Shown here in pieces: positions 43,977-54,699 of a stretch of 64,000 bases of DNA. How positions within the stretch are numbered: the stretch's first letter is position 1; the number at the start of each line of letters is the position of its first letter. The notes beneath the pieces are model-generated. The model made no database searches and was not told the origin of the DNA. It saw only the letters and a program-made list of their open reading frames with translations. Source of the stretch: Orientallactaga sibirica (lineage: Eukaryota > Chordata > Mammalia > Rodentia > Dipodidae); contig JAEOAD010000035.1 of the NCBI GenBank assembly GCA_036365145.1, forward strand, positions 1,858,001 to 1,922,000, in the 5' to 3' direction. A program made the translations under genes and the position numbers.

Positions 43977-44308
43977 TGCAGGGAGCCGTAAGCAGTCGCC
44001 ATTACAAGATGGCGCTGGCTCCTCCATATTAGACAGTGCCTTGGCGCCAACCGTGTCTAAGGTATGCGCATGCGCTTGACGCAACCTGTCCCAAGCCTAT
44101 CCCGTGGCACCTGGTGATGGCAAGCTGGTCGCAACCAATCAGTAAACGCCTTGTAGCAGTACACTCTATAAAAGCAGCTGCAGATTTGGGCCTCTGCCCT
44201 CCGCCATCAGCTCATCTGTTAACCAAGTGCTCTCCAATAAAGTGTGACACAAGAAGGATCTTCGTTTGTGGCTGTTCCTTTCCTGCTGGTTGGGAAGGGC
44301 TCGCCGCA
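43977..44308 (+). repeat. Provirus 3' LTR
   Basis: 332 bp. I could find no difference from the 5' LTR when reading the two side by side. It carries the same TATA box and AATAAA, the latter serving as the active polyadenylation signal. Confidence 0.96.
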
Positions 44309-44314
44309 CAAGCA
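44309..44314. repeat. Provirus target-site duplication, right copy
   Basis: CAAGCA; pairs with 39394-39399. Confidence 0.92.
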
Positions 44315-44525
44315 GAGAGAGAAACCAACAAAAACAAGAACACTTTAGAAACTACAGGCAGAATTCAGTCACTTTGCATCTCTTTAGACTGGAATTCCAA
44401 ATCTCCTAGTGTACCTTAGGAGACCCACCCAGTGACACCTCCTCCAGCCAGGTAGCTGCAGATCTAAATTACAAACTTTAATAAAATTCTGAATTTATTG
44501 GGGGCCATCCACTGAAACTACCACA
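44315..44525 (-). mobile_element. ERVL-MaLR 3' LTR, proximal part
   Basis: Continues the LTR interrupted by the provirus; matches 45891-46099 (ggaattccaaatct, ctccagccaggtagctgcagat, ttaataaaattctga). On the minus strand it starts TGTGGTAGTTTCAG. Confidence 0.88.
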
Positions 44526-45747
44526 TTACAATAGATTCATAATGATCTCACATTGTAAATTGTATTTAGTCTAATTTTAAATGTCCCCACAGTCTTTACC
44601 AACTTAAATCCAAAGTCCCAAGTCTCATCTGAGATTTAAGACTGTCTCTTAGCTGTATGTCCTGTAAAATCAAACAAATTATATATTTTTAAGATATAAA
44701 GGCACAGAGAAAACATTTTAAACTGTTATAAGGCATGACAGGGAGAGACTAGAACAATGCAAACTCAGCAATCATTAAGCAAACATCAAAACTTCTGTAG
44801 TTTAAGTCTTATATCATAACCAGTGACTGAAAGTCTCTGGATTTTTCCAATTCTGCCCCTTTAGTTGGCCTGAGTAGCCAGGGGAAACTCATTCTTAGCC
44901 AACAGCTTCCATGGTAACCCTTGTAAGGTCCTGGTATAACCAAAACATCTTCAGGTCTCCATGCAAACCACAGTCTATCTTCTAAAGGCTCTTTTAGCTT
45001 ATTCATGAGAGTCATCATGTCCTGCCTATATGCTCTGCCTCAACAGTGGCTCCTGAAACCAGGTATGTTTCATGACCATTCCACGTACTTTTCATGTTTC
45101 CAAAATCAACATCAGGTCTACAGGGCACAGCCATACTCTGAATTCATGGATGAAATAAATCATAGCATTGAAAAGCAGGTTCTTTATCTGGTCAACTCAT
45201 TCAAAAAGAATTTGTATTTCTATCATAGTGTTTCCTCAGTCATCCTCTCCATTGTTTTAATGTGAAGCAGTTGAGTCATCTTCCTTAAGATCATTAATGT
45301 GTTTGACACAGTATCTTTGGCAACCTAAAATTAGTCTCAGTGCCTGTAATTTTAACTTGTTTAAGTTTTTCAACTTAAAATGTTAAGTCTCTCACTCCAG
45401 GATCTTTATCCATGCACATGAGTCTATTATAAAGTTAACCTGATCAAACTCTCTGGGCTGGAAAGCAGAATGCAGTGAGCCTTATGCTAGTAGCCCAGTT
45501 CCAAAAAGGTTTTTGATGTTTTCCCTTTGCCTTAGAAAGTTCATAAGCCAGTCCTCCAAGTTCAATTCTCTCTGTAGTTAGCATTTTCAAACTCTCACAA
45601 GAATAGTCTGTAATACTTGGCTTACCACTCAAGAAGGTGTCTTCAGTTGCAAGTACCAATCCCATATCCATTCTTCCAAAGCAAAAGTTCCAAAAGACTA
45701 AAATCCACATGGTCAAAATAATCTCACCCTACTCCTGGTACCAATTC
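44526..45747 (-). mobile_element. ERVL-MaLR internal region
   Basis: 1.2 kb between the two LTRs. MaLR elements usually lack pol and carry only a gag-like remnant. A 90-codon minus-strand frame at 45444-45716 starts just after the primer site but is not recognised with confidence. Confidence 0.8.
45726..45743 (-). other. MaLR primer-binding site (tRNA-Leu type)
   Basis: On the minus strand TGGTACCAGGAGTAGGGT, four bases after the LTR end. It matches the leucine-tRNA type site of ERVL/MaLR elements (TGGTACCAGGAGTGGGGT, from memory) at 17 of 18 bases. Confidence 0.85.
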
Positions 45748-46099
45748 TGTAGCAGATAGCCTCAGGTCACCGAGATGTACTTCCAAACGAGGCACAGTTG
45801 TGGAAGAAGGGATATTTATTGATGTTTACAGATCCAGAGGAAGTTATATGATGGCAGTACAAGCAGACAGAGAAACCATTATCATCATCAACACAAGTAA
45901 GCACACTTCAGGAACTCCAGGCAGAACTCAGGCACTTTGAATATCTTTATATTGGAATTCCAAATCTACCATCATATCTTAGGGCTGAACCCTAAGATCC
46001 ACTCAGCGATACCTTCTCCAGCCAGGTGGCTGCAGATTTAAATTACAAGTTTTAATAAAATCCTGATAATATTGGGGGAGTTACATTTAAACTACCACA
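45748..46099 (-). mobile_element. ERVL-MaLR 5' LTR
   Basis: 352 bp. On the minus strand it runs from TGTGGTAGTTTAAATG to GCTACA and contains AATAAA-type sequence (atcaataaatatccc). About 80 percent like the split copy at 39259-44525, so it is much older than the provirus. Confidence 0.9.
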
Positions 46100-46258
46100 C
46101 CAGGCATGCCTTTACTCCCAGAATTTGGAAGACTGAGGCAGGAAGATTGCTGTGAGTTTGAGGCCAGTCTTAGATTAAATAGTGAATTCCAGGCCAGCCT
46201 GGACTAGAGTGAGACCTTACCATGAAAAACCAAAAGTTAAAAAAATAAATAAATAAAA
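46100..46258 (+). mobile_element. B1-like SINE, 5'-shortened
   Basis: caggcatgcctttactcccagaatttggaag, gtttgaggccagtctta, ccaggccagcctggactagagtgagacc, and a tail of AAATAAAT. Lies at the MaLR/L1 border. Confidence 0.88.
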
Positions 46259-46870
46259 TATGTAAGTGGACAGGGTAGACTAAATCAAACTAAAAGTTTC
46301 TTTGCATCAAAGAAAATATTCAAAAGAGTGCAAAGGAAATGTCCAGGATATTTTAAAACCATATATCTTATAAGTTACTATAAAAATATATAAGTACCTA
46401 TTCCAACTAATCACAACAATAAAACCAAAACACAAATAAGCTAAATTTTAAAATAAGCAAAGAATTTGAATAGCTCCTTCTTCAATGGAGCCATACAAAT
46501 GAATGGTCAATATGTATATGAAAAGATAATTGATATCAATAGTTGGGCAAAGATATATATTAAAACTACAGAGAAATCACCTCACACATGGTGGAATGAA
46601 CATTATAAAACAGAATAAGTATCCACAGGAATGAAGATGTAATGGGACCTTTGTGCATTATTGGTAGAAGTAGAAATTTGGGCAGTCTTGATAGAGAAGA
46701 GTATGGTGACACGTCCTAAGTAAAAACAGAAATACTGTGTGATATAACCAATCCTGAAGAGATATGGGCTTACGCTTATTCACTGTGGCTTTGTTTGAAT
46801 TAGCCTACTAATGAAAAATCTTAAATGTCCATTAATGGATGAGTGGATAAAGAAAATGAGTAAATGCATA
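46259..46870 (+). mobile_element. L1 ORF2 fragment, downstream half
   Basis: Continues 38791-39258 in the correct ORF2 order: gtggacagggtagactaaatcaaactaaaag, ccatatatcttataag, aaatcacctcacacatggtggaatg, catgggacctttgtgcattattgg-like text, aaatgtccattaatggatgagtgg. The frame is broken throughout. Confidence 0.85.
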
Positions 46871-46911
46871 AAATAAGTAGTTTTGAAGCTATTAGAAAAC
46901 AGGAAATTGTT

Positions 46912-46996
46912 CTTTCTCTCTCTCTTTCCCTCTCTTTCTTTTCTCTTCTGTTTCTCTCTCTCCTTCTCTCTCCTCTCTTCTCCCTCTCTTGTTGAT
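46912..46996. repeat. Polypyrimidine (CT-rich) tract
   Basis: About 85 bp of C and T with few interruptions; the minus frame with RERRR strings over it is not a gene. Confidence 0.85.
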
Positions 46997-47390
46997 CTGT
47001 TAAATCAAAGTATCTTCCCTGTAGGAGCACTTGGGAGCAGGAGGTAGAACAGTAGGTTCATGTCAATTGGTTTTCCAAGTGACACGCTGTCCTCCCTTGT
47101 ATCAGTCATTAAAATAATATTAAAGAAATACTGTCAAATGTTACATTAATATTACTTTGAGGATATTCTAATTGAGTAGAATAAGCTATTCATAGAAGGC
47201 TAGATACTGAATGATTCGCTTAAAGCAACTAAAGTAAGTTAAACTGCAAAATGAAAAAAAAAAAAAGTGACTTGAAGAAGGTGGAAATGAGCAGTGCTAT
47301 CCATGACGAGTTTTGATTATGATAGGTGAAAATCTTCTAGAGATCTATTGAACAAAAATATGTGTACACATAAAAAATGTAGTGCATATA
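46997..47390. other. Unassigned DNA
   Basis: No gene or named repeat recognised. Confidence 0.5.
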
Positions 47391-47539
47391 GTGCTGGAGA
47401 GATGGCTCAGCAGCTAAGACGCTTGCCTACCAAAGCCTAATGACAAGAGTTCAATTCCCCTGTACCCACGCAAGCCAGATGCACAGAGTGACACATACAT
47501 CTGGAGTTTACTGTGGCTAGAGGCCCTGGTGTGCCCATA

Positions 47540-47589
<50 letters not shown>

Positions 47590-47650
47590 CTCTCTCTCTC
47601 TCTCTCTCATCTCTCTGCTTGCAAACTAATAAATAAAGTATTTTTAAAGA
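47391..47650 (+). mobile_element. tRNA-like SINE with (CA)/(CT) tail
   Basis: gtgctggagagatggctcagcagctaag head, ccagatgcacagagtgac middle, (CA)n at 47551-47586 then (CT)n, and aataaataaagta at the end. Confidence 0.9.
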
Positions 47651-47670
47651 CTTTAAAAAATAGTACATGC

Positions 47671-47682
47671 AATTTACAATAG
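47671..47682. repeat. Target-site duplication of SINE, left copy
   Basis: AATTTACAATAG, repeated exactly at 47913-47924. Confidence 0.9.
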
Positions 47683-47864
47683 TGGGCTGGAGAAATGGCT
47701 TAGCAGTTAAGGCACTTGCCTGGGAAGCCTAAGGATTCAGGTTCACTTACCCAGTACCCACATAAGCCAGATGCACATGGAGCGCATGTGTCTGGAGTTC
47801 ATTTGCAGTGGCTAGAGGCCCTGGTGCATCCATTCTCTTTCCCTCTATCTGACTCCTCTCTCTC

Positions 47865-47912
<48 letters not shown>
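47683..47912 (+). mobile_element. tRNA-like SINE with (AAAT)n tail
   Basis: Head gggctggagaaatggcttagcag, tgtctggagttcatttgcagtggctagaggccctgg, and about twelve AAAT units at 47865-47912. Confidence 0.95.
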
Positions 47913-47924
47913 AATTTACAATAG
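47913..47924. repeat. Target-site duplication of SINE, right copy
   Basis: AATTTACAATAG; pairs with 47671-47682. Confidence 0.9.
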
Positions 47925-49691
47925 CAATGCATTTGGAAATTTGTTAATATAGTAAAGGTCATATTATATTACCAAGATTAAAAAAAATTAAAGTATGATC
48001 TTTACCAAAAAATTTGACTGAAGTTCAATGTCATGAAGTTCTCCAGAAAATTTCACAGTCCATGTAAATAACCCAACATGCTTAATATCCTCTGAGTTGA
48101 TGATGGCATCACAAAGGAAATTAGAAAATATTCTAAATACGGAAGCACAAGTGTTCTAGTCAGGTTGCAATCAGTAGGTAGAAATTATAGCAATATATTG
48201 AACATGAAAATTTTATGGGCAGAGTTATTAACTAATAAATATGATTAACTATGGAATGGAAATGCAGAAAACATTTTCCATCTCCATGGAGACTAAGAAT
48301 TTACAATAAGGTAGCTTATAATTTGGGAAGTATTCCCCCTCCCTGCAAGTCCTTATTATGGAAAGAGACCACAGCGAGAAACCACATCCTGCCTGCAGAA
48401 AACAAACTGGCCAGAGGTTGTAGCCAAAGCTCATCAGTAAAAGGAGGCCACAGGGTGTCTGAGAAACTCAATACAGGACGCAGGGAGCTAGATCCACTCT
48501 ATAGAAAATGCCTCATGGTGTCCATAAAGTTAGCTGAGCAGAGCCTGCCAGCCATCACAGTCCCAAAGTACAGTGCAGTGGTGAGGCAGTGATGAGCCAA
48601 GAGCTCTGCAGAGAGTGACCCACTGAGCTGTTCTACCAGAAGCAGCCCACAGGAGGTGGAACAATTCATTAAGGATGGCATACTGTTCAGCCTCCCTCAC
48701 ATCACAGATTATTCTAGAAGGGTAAACAGAAAGAGTTGCCAGAAAGGAGGTCCTTCTTTAAGGCACAGTCTTCCTCCACTCCAAATACTGATGCAGTACC
48801 CGTGGGTCTGCCCGTGTTTGACTGCATCCCTCCTCAGCTTAGTCAAAGAGGACGAGAGGGTAGGTGTGATATGAGAGCCGATGCATTAATAGCAGGATGG
48901 CATATGAAAATGTGTAGCCTACAGAAACAAGCAGGGTTTCCAGTGACAAGTACAGTGTGTTATGCTCTTCTCAGGACAGAGAGCAGGGTCTGAAACCGCT
49001 GGTAAAGTTATGAACAACTGGCTATTGAGCAGCAATGAAGAGTTGGTTTTTCACTTGAAAGGCAATTCATAGAGGTCCTGTGACATGTTTTTGTTTTACA
49101 TTTATTTCCATCCTCCTTTGGGGTTAAAGAGACAAAAGGAGTTCTTAGGGAACAAAGACACAATATCTAGGATAATTGCCTAAGGTGATGTTTCAAGATG
49201 TCCCAAATACTGCAGTTCTATAGACAAAAAAATTATCATTTTCATGTTTAACAGCTAAAAATATAGTGTCAGATTATTTGTTCATAAAATTTAATTGTTG
49301 ATATTAGATTCACTATAAAAGCATTTGATTCTCAGTTGTTTCTACTGGGGAACATGAAAACTTTTGGTTAATAAGTTATATGAAGTCTAATATCCATCTC
49401 TGCTGAAGCCTAGAATTTTCCATGTTAGAAAATTTTACACATCACAGATATTTTCTTGGCCTTATTTATTATTTCATTTTAATGTGTTTTGTTATTAGTA
49501 CAAATTTTTGTATACTATGTTTGTATTAGTTTCCTTTGATTTTAAAATAGCTTATCATTTAATTATATTTTGAATTTAAAAGAAAAATAACAAAAATAAA
49601 ATCTGCAAGATATACTATACGGGATTCAGTTTCTTAAACAATTGTGATTAAATTCCAACATTGAATTCATCAAAAATAATCAAAGTCAGTT
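47925..49691. other. Unassigned DNA, GC-richer around 48.3-49.0 kb
   Basis: No repeat family recognised. Between 48350 and 49000 the sequence is richer in G and C, with overlapping open frames of 60-113 codons on both strands (48251-48592 plus is the longest). None shows a domain; it could be an old LTR or a pseudogene. Confidence 0.4.
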
Positions 49692-49799
49692 GGGCTGGAG
49701 AGATGGCTCTGCATGAAGGCATTTGCCTTCAAAGCCTAATGGAGTTTGTTTTCAGCAGCTAGAGGCCCTGACACACTCATTTTCTGTATCTCTCTGTCT

Positions 49800-49836
<37 letters not shown>

Positions 49837-49862
49837 CTTAGGAATAAATAAATAAGAATATT
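49692..49862 (+). mobile_element. tRNA-like SINE, internally deleted
   Basis: Head gggctggagagatggctctgc, then directly tggagtttgttttcagcagctagaggccctg, a CT tract and tail ggaataaataaataagaat. The central 'agccagatgcacaagg' block is missing. Confidence 0.88.
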
Positions 49863-52189
49863 TTTCTTAAAATATCAGAGTAAAGTATGTCAAATTTATT
49901 GTTTAATTTTATTTTTGTAAAGAGGGGAGTAATTCTGAGACTAAATACGAACATGCATGAATGAAAATTAAAATTGTTACTTGAAAAATATGTTCTCAAT
50001 ACCCATACACATTATCATCCTGCAAATATTTATTATGCTCAAGGTTTCTATCTCTGTGAAAAAATGAATTATGCGGAGGAATGGCACCGATGTTATTACT
50101 CCTTGGTTAGGGGTTTTAACTGTCTATATCTTCCTCAAATATCTGGCTACATTTTAGTAGTCCAAGTATCAAGGGAGTATCTATCTGAGATGAAAGCTGT
50201 TCACAGATGTTCAAATTAGAACATTAAAACATGGGAACAGTTTTGTTCCCATAGTTAGCATCTGGTCCTGGCTCTCTTCCTTAGATATTGGCTTGCTCAA
50301 ATCCTCTTTAGGGTTAATTATCTATCCATGAGCATCATATTTGTAGCACTGCTGATTAAGAAGCCTTGTTCTTAGACCTAGATCGGTTGCAAAATAGAAA
50401 GGTCCTCCCTGCCTTGTACCATGTGTGCTGGCTTGGTGTGGGTGTGAGGTCTGCTCATGGGAAAGTACTCAGCGTTTGACTAGATCACATCAGAAAAGGA
50501 GCGCTGGATCATGACAGGACTGGCTGATGAAGGAGAAGCAGAGATGGGAAGCTGTCCGAGGGAGAGAGGTGGAGACTCTTTTGAGTTCAATAAAGCCAGA
50601 AAGGATTGATGGGTTTTCATTGCCAAGAGGAACTGAAGTGTTAGCAACGGATGGCCCAGGAATCAAGGTGTTGGGATTAGGATCAAACTGCTCAAAAGAA
50701 AGGTGGAATGAGGGAATAGTGTTAAAATTTGAGCATTGTGTGAGAACCATGTTGCTCTTTTAAACAGATCAGCTTTCCTTGCCCCCACCGCCCCCTGGTT
50801 CATCTGCCCTATGCAGGTCTTTGGTTACAAACAGCATTTCAGAGCAATAACAACAAAACGTGGGCTGGTTCTAAAGGCTTTGTTCACTGAGGCCAGCTCG
50901 GGGCTAAGTGGAAGAGTCCTGTCAGCCATCAGACTTAACAGACTCTAAACACGGGTGACATTTCTCTAAGCACATCGGTTCCTTAATATGGTAAAATGTG
51001 CGACAACCCGAGGAGAAATGCTGGTGATCTCATAGCCCAAAACTGATGGAGTCAAAGCCCTGTTTTCCTGAGTAGCACTCATACTTTCCATTTTGATAAA
51101 GCCAGAAGCAGACAGGAGAGGCAGTGGCTTGATGTGTATTGTTCATTCTCACCAAACTTTTCTTCCTTTATACCAGAGCACAATGCTTTAATTCATAGCT
51201 TATGGGATTTTAAAAAATATAAACCATTCAATTTTTTTTTTCTATATTAATCAGTGGTTTCTAAAGATCCACAGGGATAAATAAACCCTGCAGAGCTGGC
51301 AGGCATTTCTGTGGCACAACCGCTGGTAGTTATAAACAGTAAACAAAACACAGTAACCATTTTAAGCACAAGAGATTGCTGTATCGTGCAGGGCATAAAT
51401 CATTAGCTTCATAATTTCAGCAGCCATGTCTCCAAAGCAAAATTAAGCCAACAGTTCCCCCTGTGGCAATAACGAAGTACTGTAATTTAAAAAAAAAAAA
51501 AAATAAACAAGAGAAGGTATTCTTATATCTTGGAAAAGATTGCAAGTTGCAGTTCAAGAAATATCTGGAACTCACGTCTCTGGGAAGCCTTTTGGAGAGA
51601 TGCAACTAGGATGCTTCAGCCCTCATGTCTGTTTTTGTAGACATGGAGACAAGCCCCGTGCATGTTCCTTTAAGCCCCTATGGCTAGCATGTGCTGCAGG
51701 TAGGACATGAAAGTGAAGACAAATCACCCCTGACAAAATGACAGATTTCTCTCGGTTGTAAAGGCAGACATTATTCACTGATTCAGAAAGAGCCACAAGA
51801 GAGCTAAACCCAGCACAGGACAGACAAGGGACAAACCCCTCGCTCCCAGGGACTCTCAGACTTAAAGGCCAATAACCAAAAACAAAAACCCGCTTTCTAA
51901 TTCATAGCTGGCCTAGCCATATGTCTCCCTCACTAATTTTGCCAAGAGCCAAAAATCAATCACACACACGAACAAATGCAACTGGCTAATAGCTTGCTCA
52001 TTTTGGATAAGTGTACTTGGTCATGGGACATTATCAGACAAAAAGATTTCAGGGATAACATCTTCATCTGTGGCTGTGTTGAGCCAGTGCTACAGGTTGT
52101 TTCCTTTTTGTTGATTTCTTCATCTGTTTTATGAAATAAACATAAACTTATCACTATCTCTAAAAAGAAAGTTCTGAGTAGATGCCATA
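49863..52189. other. Repeat-poor unassigned DNA
   Basis: 2.3 kb with no recognised repeat, unlike the rest of the window. Around 51370-51420 there is a TAAT-rich stretch (cataaatcattagcttcataatttcagc). Frames at 50527-50763 and 50736-50948 lack domains. A conserved non-coding element is possible but unproven. Confidence 0.45.

Positions 52190-52231
<42 letters not shown>
52190..52231. repeat. (TG)n(TA)n microsatellite
   Basis: About 13 TG units followed by about 7 TA units. Confidence 0.9.
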
Positions 52232-52232
<1 letters not shown>

Positions 52233-52237
52233 CTGGA

Positions 52238-52392
52238 TATATATTGGTTTTTCAAGGTAGGGTCTCATTCTAGACCGGGTTGTCCTGGAATTCAGTTTAC
52301 AGTCTCAGGCTAGCATCAAACACACACACCGATCTCCTTCCTCTGCCTCATGAGTGCTGGGTTGGAAGGCTTACACTTCCACAGTGGCTTGT
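52238..52392 (-). mobile_element. B1-like SINE
   Basis: tttttcaaggtagggtctcattctagaccgggttgtcctgg, catgagtgctgggttggaaggc. The distal end is diverged. Confidence 0.8.
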
Positions 52393-52397
52393 CTTTT

Positions 52398-52417
52398 CTT
52401 AATGCATGTGTTTTCGG

Positions 52418-52449
<32 letters not shown>

Positions 52450-52712
52450 GCACATGATCTTGCTTATGGAGGCCAGAGGACAGCCATGGTGCCATTATTG
52501 AGGAAGGATGTTGTCCACCTATTCTGACATCAGGTCTCTCATCAGCCTAGAGCTCAGCAATTTGGCTCAGGGTCTCACCAGTCTCTGCTCCTCCCACACC
52601 AGGAAGACGAGCACATACCACCATGCTGGTTGTTTTTATGTGGGTCTGGAGATTGAACTCAGGTCTTCCTCATGTTTGAATGACAAGCACTGGCTGAGCC
52701 ATCTACCCAGCC
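52398..52712 (-). mobile_element. B3-like SINE
   Basis: A TG microsatellite (52421-52446), ggaggccagaggacagcc, aagacgagcacataccaccatgctgg, gggtctggagattgaactcaggtc, and ggctgagccatctacccagcccag at the end. Confidence 0.8.
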
Positions 52713-52774
52713 CAGACTCAGTACTTTTCAAAAAATGTTTCTGTACTACCATTCATTTTAAAATAGCATTTTAA

Positions 52775-53008
52775 GGGCTGGAGAGATGGCTCAGTGGTTA
52801 AGTGCTTGCCTATGAAGCCTAAGGACTCTGGTTCAATGCTCAATTCCCCAGGACCCACGTAAGCCAGATGTACAAGGTGGCGCATGCATCTGGAGTTTGT
52901 TCTCAGTGGCTGAAGGCCCTAGTACACCCATTCTCTCTCCCTTTCTCTCAGCCTCTTTCTCTCTTTGTCTGTATCTCTCAAGTAAATAAATAAAAATAAA
53001 CATAAATA
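52775..53008 (+). mobile_element. tRNA-like SINE
   Basis: gggctggagagatggctcagtggttaagtgcttgcc, catctggagtttgttctcagtggctgaagg, a CT tract and tail aagtaaataaataaaaataaa. Short flanking repeats (agcattttaa / aggattttaa). Confidence 0.92.
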
Positions 53009-53207
53009 GGATTTTAAAGCTATTCACTATGTTTTTGATTGCCTTCTGATAATGTTTACACTATCTCAATCAGTATATACTTCAATTTGATATGATAGAG
53101 AAAGAGATTAAATCACAGGGCATAGGGGAGAACCACTTCAAAAGAACAGGAAGTCCAATACTTAAATAATTAACCAAGTGTCTTTCCCCACCTTTTTATA
53201 CTTTTTT

Positions 53208-53425
53208 AAAAATATTTTTATTTTAATTTATTTGTTTGAGAGAGAAAGAGGCAGAGAGAGGGAGAGAGAAAGAATAGGCATGCCAGGGCCTGCAGCCACT
53301 GCAAACAAACTCCAGACACATGTGCCACCTTGTGCATCTCGCTTACATCGGTCCTGGGGAATTGAATCTGGGTCCTTTGCCTTTGCAGACAAGTGCTTTC
53401 ACCACTAAGCCATCTCCATTTCCCC
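53208..53425 (-). mobile_element. tRNA-like SINE
   Basis: Reverse orientation: tatttttattttaatttatttgtttgagagag, gcaaacaaactccagacac, accttgtgcatctcgcttac, ccactaagccatctcc. Confidence 0.9.
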
Positions 53426-53576
53426 CTTTTTAATTATTGTTTTTATCTATGATAATTCAGATAAATTGTTTTTAAAAGATCAATGCCCATGCTTAGTGGG
53501 TTTAATTGTAGTTATAATTGCTTTAGGTCTTTAAATATACACTTCTCCTTTATGAATCTAAAATGAGAAAATAGAG

Positions 53577-53728
53577 ATGGCATGGTGGTCTTTTACTCCA
53601 AGTCTTGAGAGGCTGTAGTAGGAGGATTGCCATGAGTTCAAGGCCACCCTGGGTTACAGAGTGAATTATATGTCAGTATGAGCTACAGTGAGAGTCTGTC
53701 CCCAAATAAAAACTCTTTTAAAAATAAT
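53577..53728 (+). mobile_element. B1-like SINE, diverged
   Basis: ggcatggtggtcttttactccaagtcttgagaggctg, gccatgagttcaaggccaccctgggttacagagtg, gagctacagtgagagtctgtcccc. Confidence 0.82.
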
Positions 53729-53857
53729 GAAATAAAATGAGAAAATAGGATGGAAAGGTGGCTTCTTTCCATTTAGAGGAAAACTTTTCATCATGAGACA
53801 CACAGATTTTTACCATTAATTTCTCTATAAATTGGGCTTATCTGGTAGAGCCACTAT

Positions 53858-53871
53858 AGCATATTTTTTTA
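53858..53871. repeat. Target-site duplication of SINE, left copy
   Basis: AGCATATTTTTTTA, repeated at 54144-54157. Confidence 0.85.
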
Positions 53872-54143
53872 AATTAATTTTATTTTTTTTTTTTTGGAGA
53901 AAGGCACAGAGATAGAGAGAGAGAGGCAGAGGAAGAAAGAGATGGGCGCACCAGCAGACTCTCAGCTGCTGCAAACAAAATCCAAATGCGTGCCCCCCTT
54001 GTGGTCAAGTGCAGCATTGCGCCCTTGCATCACTGCATCTGGCTAAATGTGGGACCTGGAGATTGGAACCGCTGGAGATTGGAACCAGCGTTTTTAGGCT
54101 TAGGAGGCAGGCGCCTTAACCCCTAAGCCATCTCTCCAGCCCG
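53872..54143 (-). mobile_element. tRNA-like SINE, long subfamily
   Basis: Reverse orientation with the extra block gcccttgcatcactgcatctggc and gtggtcaagtgcagcattgc. A short duplication of gctggagattggaacc sits at 54056-54088, a feature shared with the 60104 copy and with 56580-56610 (+). Confidence 0.93.
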
Positions 54144-54157
54144 AGCATATTTTTTTA
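54144..54157. repeat. Target-site duplication of SINE, right copy
   Basis: AGCATATTTTTTTA; pairs with 53858-53871. Confidence 0.85.
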
Positions 54158-54542
54158 GTGTGATTTGGAAATAATCTTATGAACAGAATGGTGAATCCCA
54201 TGTGCGTTCAAAGAAATGTCACTTTCATATTCTAAGTCAAATGGTGACAGATATGGTTTTCTTTACTGCCATTCCTTTTTAGTCCCTTCTTTCCCTTGCC
54301 CCCTCCTTAGGTCCTCCATCTTCCATCTTACCTCTTAACAAATCTACTGATTAAGAATGTCACCATTCATACTTAATAGCTGGTGAGGCCCACTGTTTCT
54401 TATACTTGTGACTAAGATGAGCCAATGACAGGAGAACTAGACCATACTGTATATGTCAGGCTAAGGAGGAACTGAACTAATTCCAATGCTACCCCGAACA
54501 GACCAACAGGACTCCCAATTTGAATACTTATTAAAATGTACC
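54158..54542. other. Unassigned DNA
   Basis: No gene or repeat recognised. Confidence 0.45.
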
Positions 54543-54692
54543 TTCAGGCATGATGGGGGCACACTGGTAATCCAAGTATTTGAGAGGCTGAGGTAGGAGA
54601 ATTGTGAGTTTAAGGCCATCTTGGACTATGTAGCAACAAACTATCTCAAACAAGAGCAAACCCAAAATCAAAACAATAAGAACAAACCCAAA
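54543..54692 (+). mobile_element. B1-like SINE, diverged
   Basis: caggcatgatgggggcacactggtaatccaagtatttgagaggctgaggtagg, gtttaaggccatcttggactatgtagc, and a CAAA-rich tail. Confidence 0.78.
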
Positions 54693-54699
54693 TCACTAG

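Larger units (their letters stand above)
39400..44308 (+). mobile_element. Betaretrovirus-like (ERVK/IAP-like) endogenous provirus, defective
   Basis: A 4909-bp element with LTRs 39400-39731 and 43977-44308, a 6-bp target duplication, gag, part of integrase, shortened env and a polypurine tract. LTR start TGCAGGGAGCC with acaagatggcgctg resembles the rodent intracisternal A-particle class. Compared with a full provirus of about 7-9 kb, protease, reverse transcriptase and RNase H are missing. SINE pieces lie in the gap. The LTRs look identical by eye, so the copy is young even though its coding region is wrecked. Confidence 0.95.
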
